Positions 1 through 7,382 of a stretch of 19,191 bases of DNA are shown here, in pieces (position 1 is the stretch's first letter; each line of letters begins with the position of its first letter). Under the pieces are notes generated by a model. The model made no database searches, had not been told where the DNA came from, and saw only the letters and a program-made list of their open reading frames with translations. The DNA is from Limnohabitans sp. Its GTDB lineage: Bacteria > Pseudomonadota > Gammaproteobacteria > Burkholderiales > Burkholderiaceae_C. The position numbers were made by a program, and so were the translations under genes. The stretch covers positions 1 to 19,191 of the forward strand of contig VEQI01000017.1 in NCBI GenBank assembly GCA_018883305.1. Reading direction: 5' to 3'.

Positions 1-1922
1 GCAGTGAGGGTCTGATCCGTTTTCAACACTTCCATGACCGCCAGCACCTGAACTGGTTTGACTTTGTCGCCAGCCTGCACCGCAAACGACACCACCTTGC
101 CAGGCATGGGCGCGGTGAGTCGACCGCCCTCCACCGCCGATTCACCGGCGTGCGCCAGCTTGTCCACACAACCCACGCGCGTGGCCCCTTGCGGCGTGAA
201 GACGTGGGCCACTTCGCCCTGCCGATCCACCCGCGCCCGGAAACGACCACCCGGACCTTCCACCAGCAAGCCCCCATCGGCCTGCGCCTGCCAGCGCAAG
301 TCTTGTGCCTCTTCGGCACCCAACCGGAGCGTGAAACATCCATCTCGCGCATACGTGAGCGCCACATCGTGTGTCTGCCCCAGATAGTCAAACGCGAAGG
401 TGCGTACCGTGCGACCATGCGAGCGCCAGCCATCGCGACGGGCCAGGGGATCGATCCACCCTGGTGCGGCGAGCAAGGGCGCTGACTCTTGCTGCAGCGT
501 GTCGGCCACCACCGCACTGACCGCACGGGCCAATCCCACCGGGTCCTGTTCGAACAGCACCGACTGCTCGCGGGAGATCAAGGCCGTGTCCAGTTCGGCG
601 TGGGCAAAGGAATGGCTGCGCACCACGTGCCGCAGAAACTGCACGTTGGTTGACAAGCCGACAATCTGGGTCTGCGCCAGTGCTTGATCCAGACGGGCCA
701 GTGCCTGTTCGCGCGTATCACCATGCACGATCAGCTTGGCGATCATGGAGTCGTAGTAGGGGCTGATGGTGTCACCCTCACGCACGCCATCGTCAATGCG
801 AACATCGCCATGCGTGAACGAGCTGGCCTGGGGTTTGCGATAGACCTGCAGCGTGCCGGTGGCCGGCAGGAATTGCTGATCGGGGTTCTCGGCACAGATG
901 CGTGCCTCGATGGCATGGCCATGCATCTTCAATTCGTCTTGCGCCAGCGGCAAGGGCTCACCGTGGGCCACGCGCAACTGCCACTCCACCAGGTCCAGGC
1001 CCGTGATGGCCTCGGTCACCGGATGCTCCACTTGCAAACGCGTGTTCATCTCCATGAAGAAGAAGTCCATGCCGCGTGCCGACTGCTCCACGATGAACTC
1101 CACCGTGCCGGCGCCCACGTAGCCCACGGCGCGCGCGGCCGCCACGGCCGCCTCGCCCATGCGGCGACGCATCTCAGGCGTCATGCCAGGCGCGGGCGCC
1201 TCCTCCAGCACCTTCTGGTGGCGTCTTTGCACCGAGCAATCGCGCTCAAACAGGTAGACGCAGTTGCCCAGCGTATCCGCAAACACCTGAATCTCGATGT
1301 GCCGCGGACGCTGAACATATTTTTCGATCAGTACCGCATCGTCACCGAAGCTGTTGCGCGCTTCACGCTGGCACGAAGCCAGCGCGGCCGCAAAGTCTTC
1401 GGCGCGCTCCACCGCGCGCATGCCCTTGCCCCCGCCCCCGGCGCTGGCCTTGATCAGCACCGGATACCCAATACGGTCGGCCTCACGCTGCAACAAGGCT
1501 GGGTCCTGCGCCTGGTCGTGATAACCCGGCACCAACGGCACACCGGCTTGCGCCATCAAACGCTTGGACTCGGCTTTCAGGCCCATGGCCAGAATGGCCG
1601 AGGCCGGCGGACCGATAAACACCAGTCCGGCGTCAGCACAGGCCTGCGCAAACGCCTCGTTCTCGCTCAAAAAACCATAGCCCGGATGAATGGCCTGCGC
1701 GCCCGTGCGACGCGCCGCCTCCAGAATGCGCTCCCAACGCAGGTAGCTCTCCTGGGGTGCGCTGCCCCCGATGTGCACGGCCTCATCGCAGGCCTGCACA
1801 TGCTTGGCGTGCGCATCCGCATCGGAATACACCGCCACGGTTCGAATGCCCAGGCGTTGGGCGGTGGCCGCCACACGGCAGGCAATCTCACCGCGATTGG
1901 CAATCAAAATCTTGTTGAACAT
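1..1922 (-). CDS. liuD: Methylcrotonyl-CoA carboxylase biotin-containing alpha subunit (3' end outside window)
   Basis: This subunit carboxylates its own biotin with ATP and bicarbonate and hands the carboxyl group to the beta subunit, which converts 3-methylcrotonyl-CoA to 3-methylglutaconyl-CoA in leucine breakdown. The frame is open without a stop for 640 codons and runs off the left edge. The biotin carboxylase half is textbook: N-terminal FNKILIANRGEIACR, the glycine-rich ATP loop AGGGGKGM at residues 161-168, CSVQRRHQKVLEEAPAPG near 229-246, and the catalytic MNTRLQVEHPVTE near 292-304. The biotinyl domain begins with APMPGKVVSF. The start ATG (1920-1922) follows an AAGGAG ribosome binding site 7 nt away. 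Family members run to about 660-680 residues, so only a short tail is missing. The attachment lysine is K634, but its context is E-V-L-K-T-D-Q rather than the usual E-A-M-K-M-E-H. Acetyl- or propionyl-CoA carboxylase subunits look similar; the adjacent liuB and liuC genes decide the assignment. Confidence 0.93.
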   Translation of the reverse strand, partial: MFNKILIANRGEIACRVAATAQRLGIRTVAVYSDADAHAKHVQACDEAVHIGGSAPQESYLRWERILEAARRTGAQAIHPGYGFLSENEAFAQACADAGLVFIGPPASAILAMGLKAESKRLMAQAGVPLVPGYHDQAQDPALLQREADRIGYPVLIKASAGGGGKGMRAVERAEDFAAALASCQREARNSFGDDAVLIEKYVQRPRHIEIQVFADTLGNCVYLFERDCSVQRRHQKVLEEAPAPGMTPEMRRRMGEAAVAAARAVGYVGAGTVEFIVEQSARGMDFFFMEMNTRLQVEHPVTEAITGLDLVEWQLRVAHGEPLPLAQDELKMHGHAIEARICAENPDQQFLPATGTLQVYRKPQASSFTHGDVRIDDGVREGDTISPYYDSMIAKLIVHGDTREQALARLDQALAQTQIVGLSTNVQFLRHVVRSHSFAHAELDTALISREQSVLFEQDPVGLARAVSAVVADTLQQESAPLLAAPGWIDPLARRDGWRSHGRTVRTFAFDYLGQTHDVALTYARDGCFTLRLGAEEAQDLRWQAQADGGLLVEGPGGRFRARVDRQGEVAHVFTPQGATRVGCVDKLAHAGESAVEGGRLTAPMPGKVVSFAVQAGDKVKPVQVLAVMEVLKTDQTLT

Positions 1923-1968
1923 TCCCCACTCCTTGGAAAGCGTGACTGAGTTTTCAGGCATCCAGCCT

Positions 1969-2751
1969 TCACAACAACCAGCTCGGCTTGCGCTTGTCCA
2001 GGAAGGCCTGGACGCCTTCTTTGCCCTCGGCACTGGCGCGGCTGTCGGCAATGCCGGACACCGTTTTGGCAATCATGGCCTCGCTGATGTCCAGTCCCGC
2101 CACCGTCTCGACCAGGCGTTTGGCGTCTTTCACGGCCATGGGGCTGTTGGCGCACAGGGCCTGCACCAGAGCTTGCACGGTGGCATCGAGCTGAGCCATG
2201 GGCACCGACTCGTGGACCAGGCCGATGCGATGCGCCTCGGCGGCCGAGAAACGTTCAGCCGTCATGAAATAGCGACGCGCAGCGCGCGCACCGATGGCAC
2301 GCACCACGTAGGGACTGATGGTGGCAGGGATCAATCCAATCTTCACCTCGCTGAGACAGAAGGTGGCGCTGTCGGCGCTCACCACCATGTCGCAGGTGGA
2401 CAGCAGGCCCAAACCGCCGGCAAACACATCGCCCTGCACCCGCGCGACGGTGGGATGCGGGCATTGATCGATGGCACGCAACATCACGGCCAGCGCCTGG
2501 GCATCGGCCATGTTCTGCTCGCGCGTGTAGTCCGCCATGCGACGCATCCAGTTGAGATCGCCACCGGCGCAAAAGGCCGAACCATTGGCCGCCAGCACCA
2601 CGCAGCGCACATCCGTGCGGCGTGACACGGCTTCGAAAGCCTGATGGATCTCGCCAATCAGAACGTCGTTGAAAGCGTTGCGGATTTCGGGACGGTTGAG
2701 GGTGATGGTATGCACCCCTTTGTCGGTGCTTTGCAGCAGCATGTCGCTCAT
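1969..2751 (-). CDS. liuC: 3-methylglutaconyl-CoA hydratase (enoyl-CoA hydratase/isomerase family)
   Basis: This 260-residue crotonase-fold enzyme probably hydrates 3-methylglutaconyl-CoA to HMG-CoA, the step after the carboxylase. Visible features are the CoA and oxyanion-hole segment NGSAFCAGGDLNWM (57-69), the second glycine pair AGGLGLLSTCD (111-121) and the segment CLSEVKIGLIPATISPYVV (132-150), which resembles LiuC proteins. One of the two acidic residues of classical crotonases is kept (E135); the position of the other appears to be glycine (G115). The frame is open upstream as far as 2805, but the ATG at 2749-2751 follows a clear AAGGAG that overlaps the liuB stop, so this start is preferred. 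Only 10 bp separate it from liuB and 46 bp from liuD, so the three form one operon. The substrate is inferred mainly from context. Confidence 0.9.
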   Translation of the reverse strand: MSDMLLQSTDKGVHTITLNRPEIRNAFNDVLIGEIHQAFEAVSRRTDVRCVVLAANGSAFCAGGDLNWMRRMADYTREQNMADAQALAVMLRAIDQCPHPTVARVQGDVFAGGLGLLSTCDMVVSADSATFCLSEVKIGLIPATISPYVVRAIGARAARRYFMTAERFSAAEAHRIGLVHESVPMAQLDATVQALVQALCANSPMAVKDAKRLVETVAGLDISEAMIAKTVSGIADSRASAEGKEGVQAFLDKRKPSWLL

Positions 2752-2761
2752 CGTTGTCTCC

Positions 2762-4369
2762 TTACATACGGAAGAGACCGAACCGGGTCTCGGGAATGGG
2801 GGCATTCAGCGAGGCGCTCAGGCCATGGGCCAGCACGCGCCGGGTATCGGCCGGGTCAATCACGCCGTCATCCCACAAGCGGGCAGTGGCGTAATAGGGG
2901 TGACCCTGGTGTTCATACTGCGCCTTGATGGGCGCCTTGAACGCCTGCTCTTCTTCGGCACTCCAGCTGCCGCCCTTGGCCTCAATGCCATCGCGCTTGA
3001 CGGTGGCCAGCACACTGGCCGCTTGCTCACCCCCCATCACGCTGATGCGCGCGTTGGGCCACATCCACAGGAAGCGCGGACTGTAGGCGCGGCCGCACAT
3101 GCCGTAATTGCCAGCCCCGAAACTGCCACCAATGATGATGGTGAATTTGGGTACTGCCGCCGTGGCCACAGCCGTCACCATCTTGGCGCCGTTGCGTGCA
3201 ATGCCCTCGTTTTCGTACTTGCGACCCACCATGAAGCCCGTGATGTTTTGCAGGAACACCAACGGGGTCTTGCGTTGGCAGCACAACTCGATGAAGTGCG
3301 CCGCTTTCAAGGCACTCTCGGAAAACAAAATGCCGTTGTTGGCAATGATGCCCACGGGCATGCCTTCAATGCGGGCAAAGCCGCACACCAACGTGGTGCC
3401 AAAACGGGCCTTGAATTCATCGAACTCGCTGCCATCCACAATGCGGGCGATGATCTCGCGCACATCAAAGGGCTTGCGCGTGTCGGTGGGAATCACGCCA
3501 TACAGCTCCTTGGCGTCATAGTTGGGCGGCACCGGCGCGTGTGTGGCAATGTTGGGCGCCTTCTGCGCATTGAGGTTTTTGACGGCACGCCGGGCCAGGG
3601 CCAGGGCATGCAAATCGTTTTGCGCCAGATGATCGGCCACGCCGGACAGGCGCGTGTGCACATCGCCTCCGCCCAGGTCTTCAGCGCTCACCACCTCGCC
3701 AGTGGCAGCCTTCACCAGCGGCGGACCACCCAGAAAAATGGTGCCTTGGTTTTTGACGATGATGGTCTCGTCACTCATGGCGGGCACGTAAGCGCCACCG
3801 GCAGTGCACGAGCCCATCACCACAGCGATTTGCGCAATGCCTTGCGCGCTCATGTTGGCCTGGTTGTAGAAGATGCGACCGAAGTGATCGCGATCGGGAA
3901 ACACATCGTCCTGATTGGGCAGGTTGGCGCCCCCAGAGTCCACCAGATAAATACAAGGCAAGCGGTTTTGCTGCGCAATCTCTTGCGCGCGCAAATGCTT
4001 CTTGACTGTCAGAGGGTAGTAGGTGCCGCCCTTCACAGTGGCGTCGTTGCACACAATCATGCAATCCACACCGCTGACACGGCCAATGCCCACGATGACC
4101 CCGGCACTGGGGGCCTCGTCGTTGTACATGTGCAAGGCGGCCAGGGGCGCCACTTCCAGAAACGGCGTACCCGGATCCAGCAACTGCTGCACGCGTTCAC
4201 GTGGCAGCAGCTTGCCCCGCGCCGTGTGCTTGGCACGGGCGGATTCGCCGCCCCCTTGGGCCATGCGCTCGAGTTGCTGAGACAAATCCTCCACCAGCGC
4301 TTGCATGGCGGCCGCATTGGCCTGAAAGTCGGCCGAGCGGGGATTGAGTTGAGAGGACAAAACGGTCAT
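2762..4369 (-). CDS. liuB: Methylcrotonyl-CoA carboxylase carboxyltransferase beta subunit
   Basis: The 535-residue carboxyltransferase transfers CO2 from the biotin of the alpha subunit to 3-methylcrotonyl-CoA, and the length matches the family. Two crotonase-like halves are visible. The N-terminal half carries LVDSGGANLPNQDDVFPD (142-159) and the oxyanion segment MGSCTAGGAYVPAMSDE (185-201). The C-terminal half carries LQNITGFMVGRKYENEGI (373-390) and GGSFGAGNYGMCGRAYSPRF (414-433), followed by WMWPNARISVMGGEQAA. These segments favour the MCC beta subunit over propionyl-CoA carboxylase beta. The ATG at 4367-4369 is chosen because upstream codons lack homologous character. Its ribosome binding site is weak (GGATCGATCACC precedes it). 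It is the first gene of the liuB-liuC-liuD operon, divergent from the AraC-family regulator. Confidence 0.95.
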   Translation of the reverse strand: MTVLSSQLNPRSADFQANAAAMQALVEDLSQQLERMAQGGGESARAKHTARGKLLPRERVQQLLDPGTPFLEVAPLAALHMYNDEAPSAGVIVGIGRVSGVDCMIVCNDATVKGGTYYPLTVKKHLRAQEIAQQNRLPCIYLVDSGGANLPNQDDVFPDRDHFGRIFYNQANMSAQGIAQIAVVMGSCTAGGAYVPAMSDETIIVKNQGTIFLGGPPLVKAATGEVVSAEDLGGGDVHTRLSGVADHLAQNDLHALALARRAVKNLNAQKAPNIATHAPVPPNYDAKELYGVIPTDTRKPFDVREIIARIVDGSEFDEFKARFGTTLVCGFARIEGMPVGIIANNGILFSESALKAAHFIELCCQRKTPLVFLQNITGFMVGRKYENEGIARNGAKMVTAVATAAVPKFTIIIGGSFGAGNYGMCGRAYSPRFLWMWPNARISVMGGEQAASVLATVKRDGIEAKGGSWSAEEEQAFKAPIKAQYEHQGHPYYATARLWDDGVIDPADTRRVLAHGLSASLNAPIPETRFGLFRM

Positions 4370-4469
4370 GGTGATCGATCCGTGAATATCGCAATGGTCC
4401 AGAGCATACGCATAGCCGCCTGGACGCGAAAGCCATAACGGTTGCAAATTCTGCCAAAATAGTCGTGCC
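4370..4469. promoter_or_regulatory. Divergent intergenic region between liuB and the AraC-family gene
   Basis: This 100-bp gap must hold the promoter of liuBCD (leftwards) and of the AraC-family gene (rightwards), unless they are read from elsewhere. It contains an inverted repeat GTCCAG (4397-4402) / CTGGAC (4420-4425) with a 17-bp spacer, a spacing of about two helical turns that would suit a dimeric regulator. No copy of the CGTTTACG core found upstream of liuR is present. I cannot assign a confident -35/-10 pair in either direction. Confidence 0.5.
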
Positions 4470-5504
4470 ATGGTCACCCTTGATACAGCCTCTCGCGCCG
4501 AGACCCCCATCGCCTTTATTCACGAGATGATTCGGGCGTATCGGGCGCGCGGACTGGATCCGGCCAGCGCCCTGGCAAAGGCACAAATTGCGCCAAACTT
4601 ACTCAAGGATTCGCAAGCCCGAGTGACCGCCTGGCAAATGGAGTGGATGTCCGAGGCCGCCATGCGCGAACTGGACGATGAGGCGCTGGGCTGGTTTCGT
4701 CGGCGCCTGCCTTGGGGCAGTTATGGCATGCTGGCACGCGCCAGCGTGACCGCGCCCACCATGGGTGTGGCGATGAAGCGCTGGTGTCGGCACCACAACC
4801 TGCTGACCGACGACATCACCTTGTCGCTGAGCGTCACCGATGGGCTGGCGCACATCCACCTGACGGAGCACCCTGAGCGGCACGATCTGGGGCAAGCCCG
4901 GGAGTTCTGCATCGTCTCGATCCTTCGCAATGCCTTGGGGGTGGCTTGCTGGCTGACAGACTCCAGGATCACGTTGACGCACACCCAGCTGCACTTTCCT
5001 GCGCCCGCCCATGCCGCCAGTTATCGGGTGCTGTTCGAAGGCCGCGTCGAGTTCGATCCTGCTTCAACGCCCCCAGTGAGTCGGATCAGTTTCGACGCCG
5101 GCTATTTAAGTCTGCCCATTCGTCGCGACGAAGCCGCCTTGCAGCGCATGTTGCAACGAGCCTTGTTGCTGACCGTGCGTCCTTATCGCCGTGACCGTTT
5201 GTTGGTGGAAAAGGTTCGTCAGGTCCTGGTGGATCATTTGGAACAGGCTCGAACGGCGGACGAGGTGGCCGCGCACCTGGGGCTGTCCACCCGCACGCTG
5301 CACCGACAACTCAAGGAAGAAGGCGCGAGCCTGCAACAACTCAAGGACAGCGTTCGGCGCGAGCGCGCGCTGTCCTTGCTCTTGAAAACACGCAAGCCCA
5401 TCAAACAGATCGCGGCCGAGGTGGGCTTTGGCAACGATAAAAGCTTCATGCGCGCATTTCGACTCTGGACCGGCAAGACGGTGGATGAGCTGCGAAACCC
5501 CTGA
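4470..5504 (+). CDS. AraC-family transcriptional regulator
   Basis: This 344-residue protein has the layout of AraC regulators with an N-terminal effector domain of the 'arabinose-binding domain of AraC, N-term' type (about residues 15-215). It ends in two helix-turn-helix motifs: TADEVAAHLGLSTRTLHRQL (262-281) and IKQIAAEVGFGNDKSFMRAF (311-330), the second followed by the typical RLWTGKTVDELR. Relatives control catabolic genes in response to small metabolites. It is divergent from liuB and lies between two leucine-catabolic operons, so it may regulate liuBCD; this is inferred from position only. The ATG at 4470 has no visible Shine-Dalgarno sequence, so translation may be leaderless or weak. 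The gene is convergent with the acyl-CoA dehydrogenase at 5540. The effector is unknown. Confidence 0.9.
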   Translation: MVTLDTASRAETPIAFIHEMIRAYRARGLDPASALAKAQIAPNLLKDSQARVTAWQMEWMSEAAMRELDDEALGWFRRRLPWGSYGMLARASVTAPTMGVAMKRWCRHHNLLTDDITLSLSVTDGLAHIHLTEHPERHDLGQAREFCIVSILRNALGVACWLTDSRITLTHTQLHFPAPAHAASYRVLFEGRVEFDPASTPPVSRISFDAGYLSLPIRRDEAALQRMLQRALLLTVRPYRRDRLLVEKVRQVLVDHLEQARTADEVAAHLGLSTRTLHRQLKEEGASLQQLKDSVRRERALSLLLKTRKPIKQIAAEVGFGNDKSFMRAFRLWTGKTVDELRNP

Positions 5505-5534
5505 GTGGTACGACAGACCAGCTCGTCTGGCCAC
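5505..5534. terminator. Possible bidirectional stem-loop between convergent genes
   Basis: In the 35-bp gap between two convergent stop codons, an outer GTGG/CCAC pair (5505-5508 and 5531-5534) and an inner CAGAC/GTCTG pair (5514-5518 and 5525-5529) can form an interrupted hairpin with a 6-nt loop. There is no T-tract on either strand, so intrinsic termination is only a possibility suggested by location. Confidence 0.3.
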
Positions 5535-5539
5535 TGAAC

Positions 5540-6670
5540 TCAAGCCAACGCGCGCTGAATGATGATCTTCTGCACGTCGCTGGTGCCTTCATAGATCTGG
5601 CACACGCGCACGTCACGGTAGATGCGTTCGACAGGAAAATCGTTAACCACACCATAGCCGCCGAGCGTCTGAATGGCCGTGCTGCAAATTTTTTCAGCGG
5701 CCTCACTGGCAAACAGCTTGGCCATGGCCGCCTCCTTCAGACAAGGACGACCCGCATCACGCAAGCTGGCCGCATGCCAGGCCAGTTGGCGGGCAGCCTC
5801 CAGCTGGGTGGCGCACTCGGCCAGGCGAAAGCCCACGGCTTGGTGGTTGAAGATCGCGGTGCCAAAACTCTGACGCTCCTTGGCATAGGCCATCGCCACG
5901 TCCAGCGCACTGCGCGCCATGCCAATGCTTTGCGCGGCGATGCCGATGCGCCCGCCTTCCAGTGCTGACAGGGCAATGCGGTAACCATCGCCTTCTTGCC
6001 CAATGAGGTTGTCAGCGGGAATCCGGCAGTTGTCCAAGTTGATCTGTGCGGTGTCGCTGCTGTGCTGGCCCAGTTTGTCCTCCAGGCGCGCCACCACCCA
6101 ACCCGGCGCAGAAGTGGGCACGATAAAGGCACTCATGCCTTTCTTGCCAGCCCCCTTATCCGTCACGGCAATCACAATGGCCACGTGTCCATTTTTGCCA
6201 CTGGTGATGAATTGCTTGACGCCGTTGATCACATATTCATCACCCTGCTTGACCGCTGTGGTGCGAAGCGCAGAGGCATCCGAACCCACATGTGGCTCAG
6301 TCAGACAAAAGGCGCCCAGCATCTGGCCTTGCGCCAGCGGGCGCAGCCATTGTTCTTGTTGCGCGGCATTGCCGTACTTCATCAAGATGGCGTTGACAGG
6401 ACAATTGGTCACGCTGATGGCGGTGCTGGTGCCGCCATCGCCAGCGGCAATTTCTTCCAGCACCAACGCCAGCGTCAGGTAATCCAGGCCGGCGCCCCCT
6501 AAGCCTTCGGGCACGCAAATGCCGTAGGCACCCAGAGCCGCCAAACCTTGGTGCGCATCCTGAGGGAAGTGGTGCTTCTTGTCCCATTCAGCCGCGTTGG
6601 GCCACAGTTCCTGCTGGGCAAAGTCGCGCACCGCGTCGCGGATCATTTCCTGGTCTGGGGACAACAACAT
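5540..6670 (-). CDS. Acyl-CoA dehydrogenase (short-chain/butyryl type)
   Basis: This 376-residue flavoprotein would oxidise a short acyl-CoA to the trans-2-enoyl-CoA and pass electrons to ETF. It shows the FAD/substrate segment FCLTEPHVGSDASAL (121-135), the ITSGKNG segment near 155-161, GGRIGIAAQSIGMA (239-252) and the C-terminal IYEGTSDVQKIIIQRAL (359-375). The catalytic base is E361, the C-terminal position of short- and medium-chain enzymes, unlike the isovaleryl-CoA dehydrogenase at 9330. The ATG at 6668-6670 has GAGG about 7 nt upstream. It is the last gene of the liuR operon, 27 bp after the SDR gene. Butyryl-CoA or 2-methylbutyryl-CoA are plausible substrates, but the sequence alone does not settle it. 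Confidence 0.93.
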   Translation of the reverse strand: MLLSPDQEMIRDAVRDFAQQELWPNAAEWDKKHHFPQDAHQGLAALGAYGICVPEGLGGAGLDYLTLALVLEEIAAGDGGTSTAISVTNCPVNAILMKYGNAAQQEQWLRPLAQGQMLGAFCLTEPHVGSDASALRTTAVKQGDEYVINGVKQFITSGKNGHVAIVIAVTDKGAGKKGMSAFIVPTSAPGWVVARLEDKLGQHSSDTAQINLDNCRIPADNLIGQEGDGYRIALSALEGGRIGIAAQSIGMARSALDVAMAYAKERQSFGTAIFNHQAVGFRLAECATQLEAARQLAWHAASLRDAGRPCLKEAAMAKLFASEAAEKICSTAIQTLGGYGVVNDFPVERIYRDVRVCQIYEGTSDVQKIIIQRALA

Positions 6671-6697
6671 GAGAAACCTCGTGATAACAAACTCGGC

Positions 6698-7372
6698 TCA
6701 CCAGGGCAAAGGTGAGCCATCATGATTGAGAAATGCACCTTGGAACGCCGCCCGTCGCGCGCGAACTTGCTCCAGTGTCTGACGAATGTCCGTCGCGCTT
6801 TGCGCCGGTGTGAGCGGGGCTTGCGAGCCCCCCATCTCGGTTTGCACCCAGCCGGGATGCAGAGCAACACAGCACAGTTGCGGATGGTCGAACTGGGCGC
6901 AGCGCAACCACATGTTGAGCGCGGCCTTGCTGACACGGTACAGGGCCGCGTTGCCAGCCTGGGTTTGTGTCAAGCTTCCCATGACACTGCTGATGACGGC
7001 AAACACGCCTTGCGTCTCTTGCAGCATGGGCACTATTTGCGGCAGCGCCATGGCCGCCCCCATCACGTTGGTGTGCATCAACCGGTCAAAGGTCTCACGC
7101 GTGGGTGGCGTGGTGGTACTGGCGCGATCCATGGTGCCTGCCACGTACACCGCCAGATCCAGCTTCTCGCCATCCAGCTGCCAGGCCAGGCCTGAATTGC
7201 TGTCGGGGACCGCCACATCCACCCGCAAAGCCTCGCAATCCTGGGCGCGCAAACGCGCCAGTCCGGCATCGTCACGTGCAGTGGCGATGACACGCCAGCC
7301 CGTGCGCCGGTATTGGCTCGCCAACTCCAGGCCAATGCCGCGAGACGCGCCAATCAGTAGCACCGTGGGCAT
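6698..7372 (-). CDS. Short-chain dehydrogenase/reductase (SDR family)
   Basis: This 224-residue Rossmann-fold oxidoreductase opens directly with the NAD(P)-binding motif LLIGASRGIG (5-14). It keeps the catalytic serine region VISSVMGS (126-133), the catalytic Y145-x-x-x-K149 (YRVSK) and the structural asparagine region TNVMG (101-105). The classical NAG motif is altered to VAG (78-80). It is shorter than the usual 250 residues and resembles the compact C-factor/sniffer-like SDRs, many of which lack a known substrate. It sits 10 bp after the thiolase and 27 bp before the acyl-CoA dehydrogenase in the same operon, so a role on an acyl-CoA or branched-chain intermediate is possible but not shown. 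The start at 7370-7372 has no strong ribosome binding site and may be translationally coupled. Confidence 0.88.
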   Translation of the reverse strand: MPTVLLIGASRGIGLELASQYRRTGWRVIATARDDAGLARLRAQDCEALRVDVAVPDSNSGLAWQLDGEKLDLAVYVAGTMDRASTTTPPTRETFDRLMHTNVMGAAMALPQIVPMLQETQGVFAVISSVMGSLTQTQAGNAALYRVSKAALNMWLRCAQFDHPQLCCVALHPGWVQTEMGGSQAPLTPAQSATDIRQTLEQVRARRAAFQGAFLNHDGSPLPW

Positions 7373-7382
7373 GACGGCCGAC

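Noticed and set aside
684..1949. A 421-codon plus-strand open frame opposite liuD
   Set aside because: It mirrors the liuD codons, has low-complexity H/R/G-rich character and no start signal, so it is a shadow of the real gene.
1923..1968. The 46-bp liuC-liuD gap as a possible extra promoter or hidden small gene
   Set aside because: It holds only the liuD ribosome binding site; no promoter-like pair, hairpin or open frame with a start was convincing.
2669..4438. A 589-codon plus-strand open frame opposite liuB
   Set aside because: It is the antisense of a complete, motif-perfect carboxyltransferase gene and shows no family features of its own.
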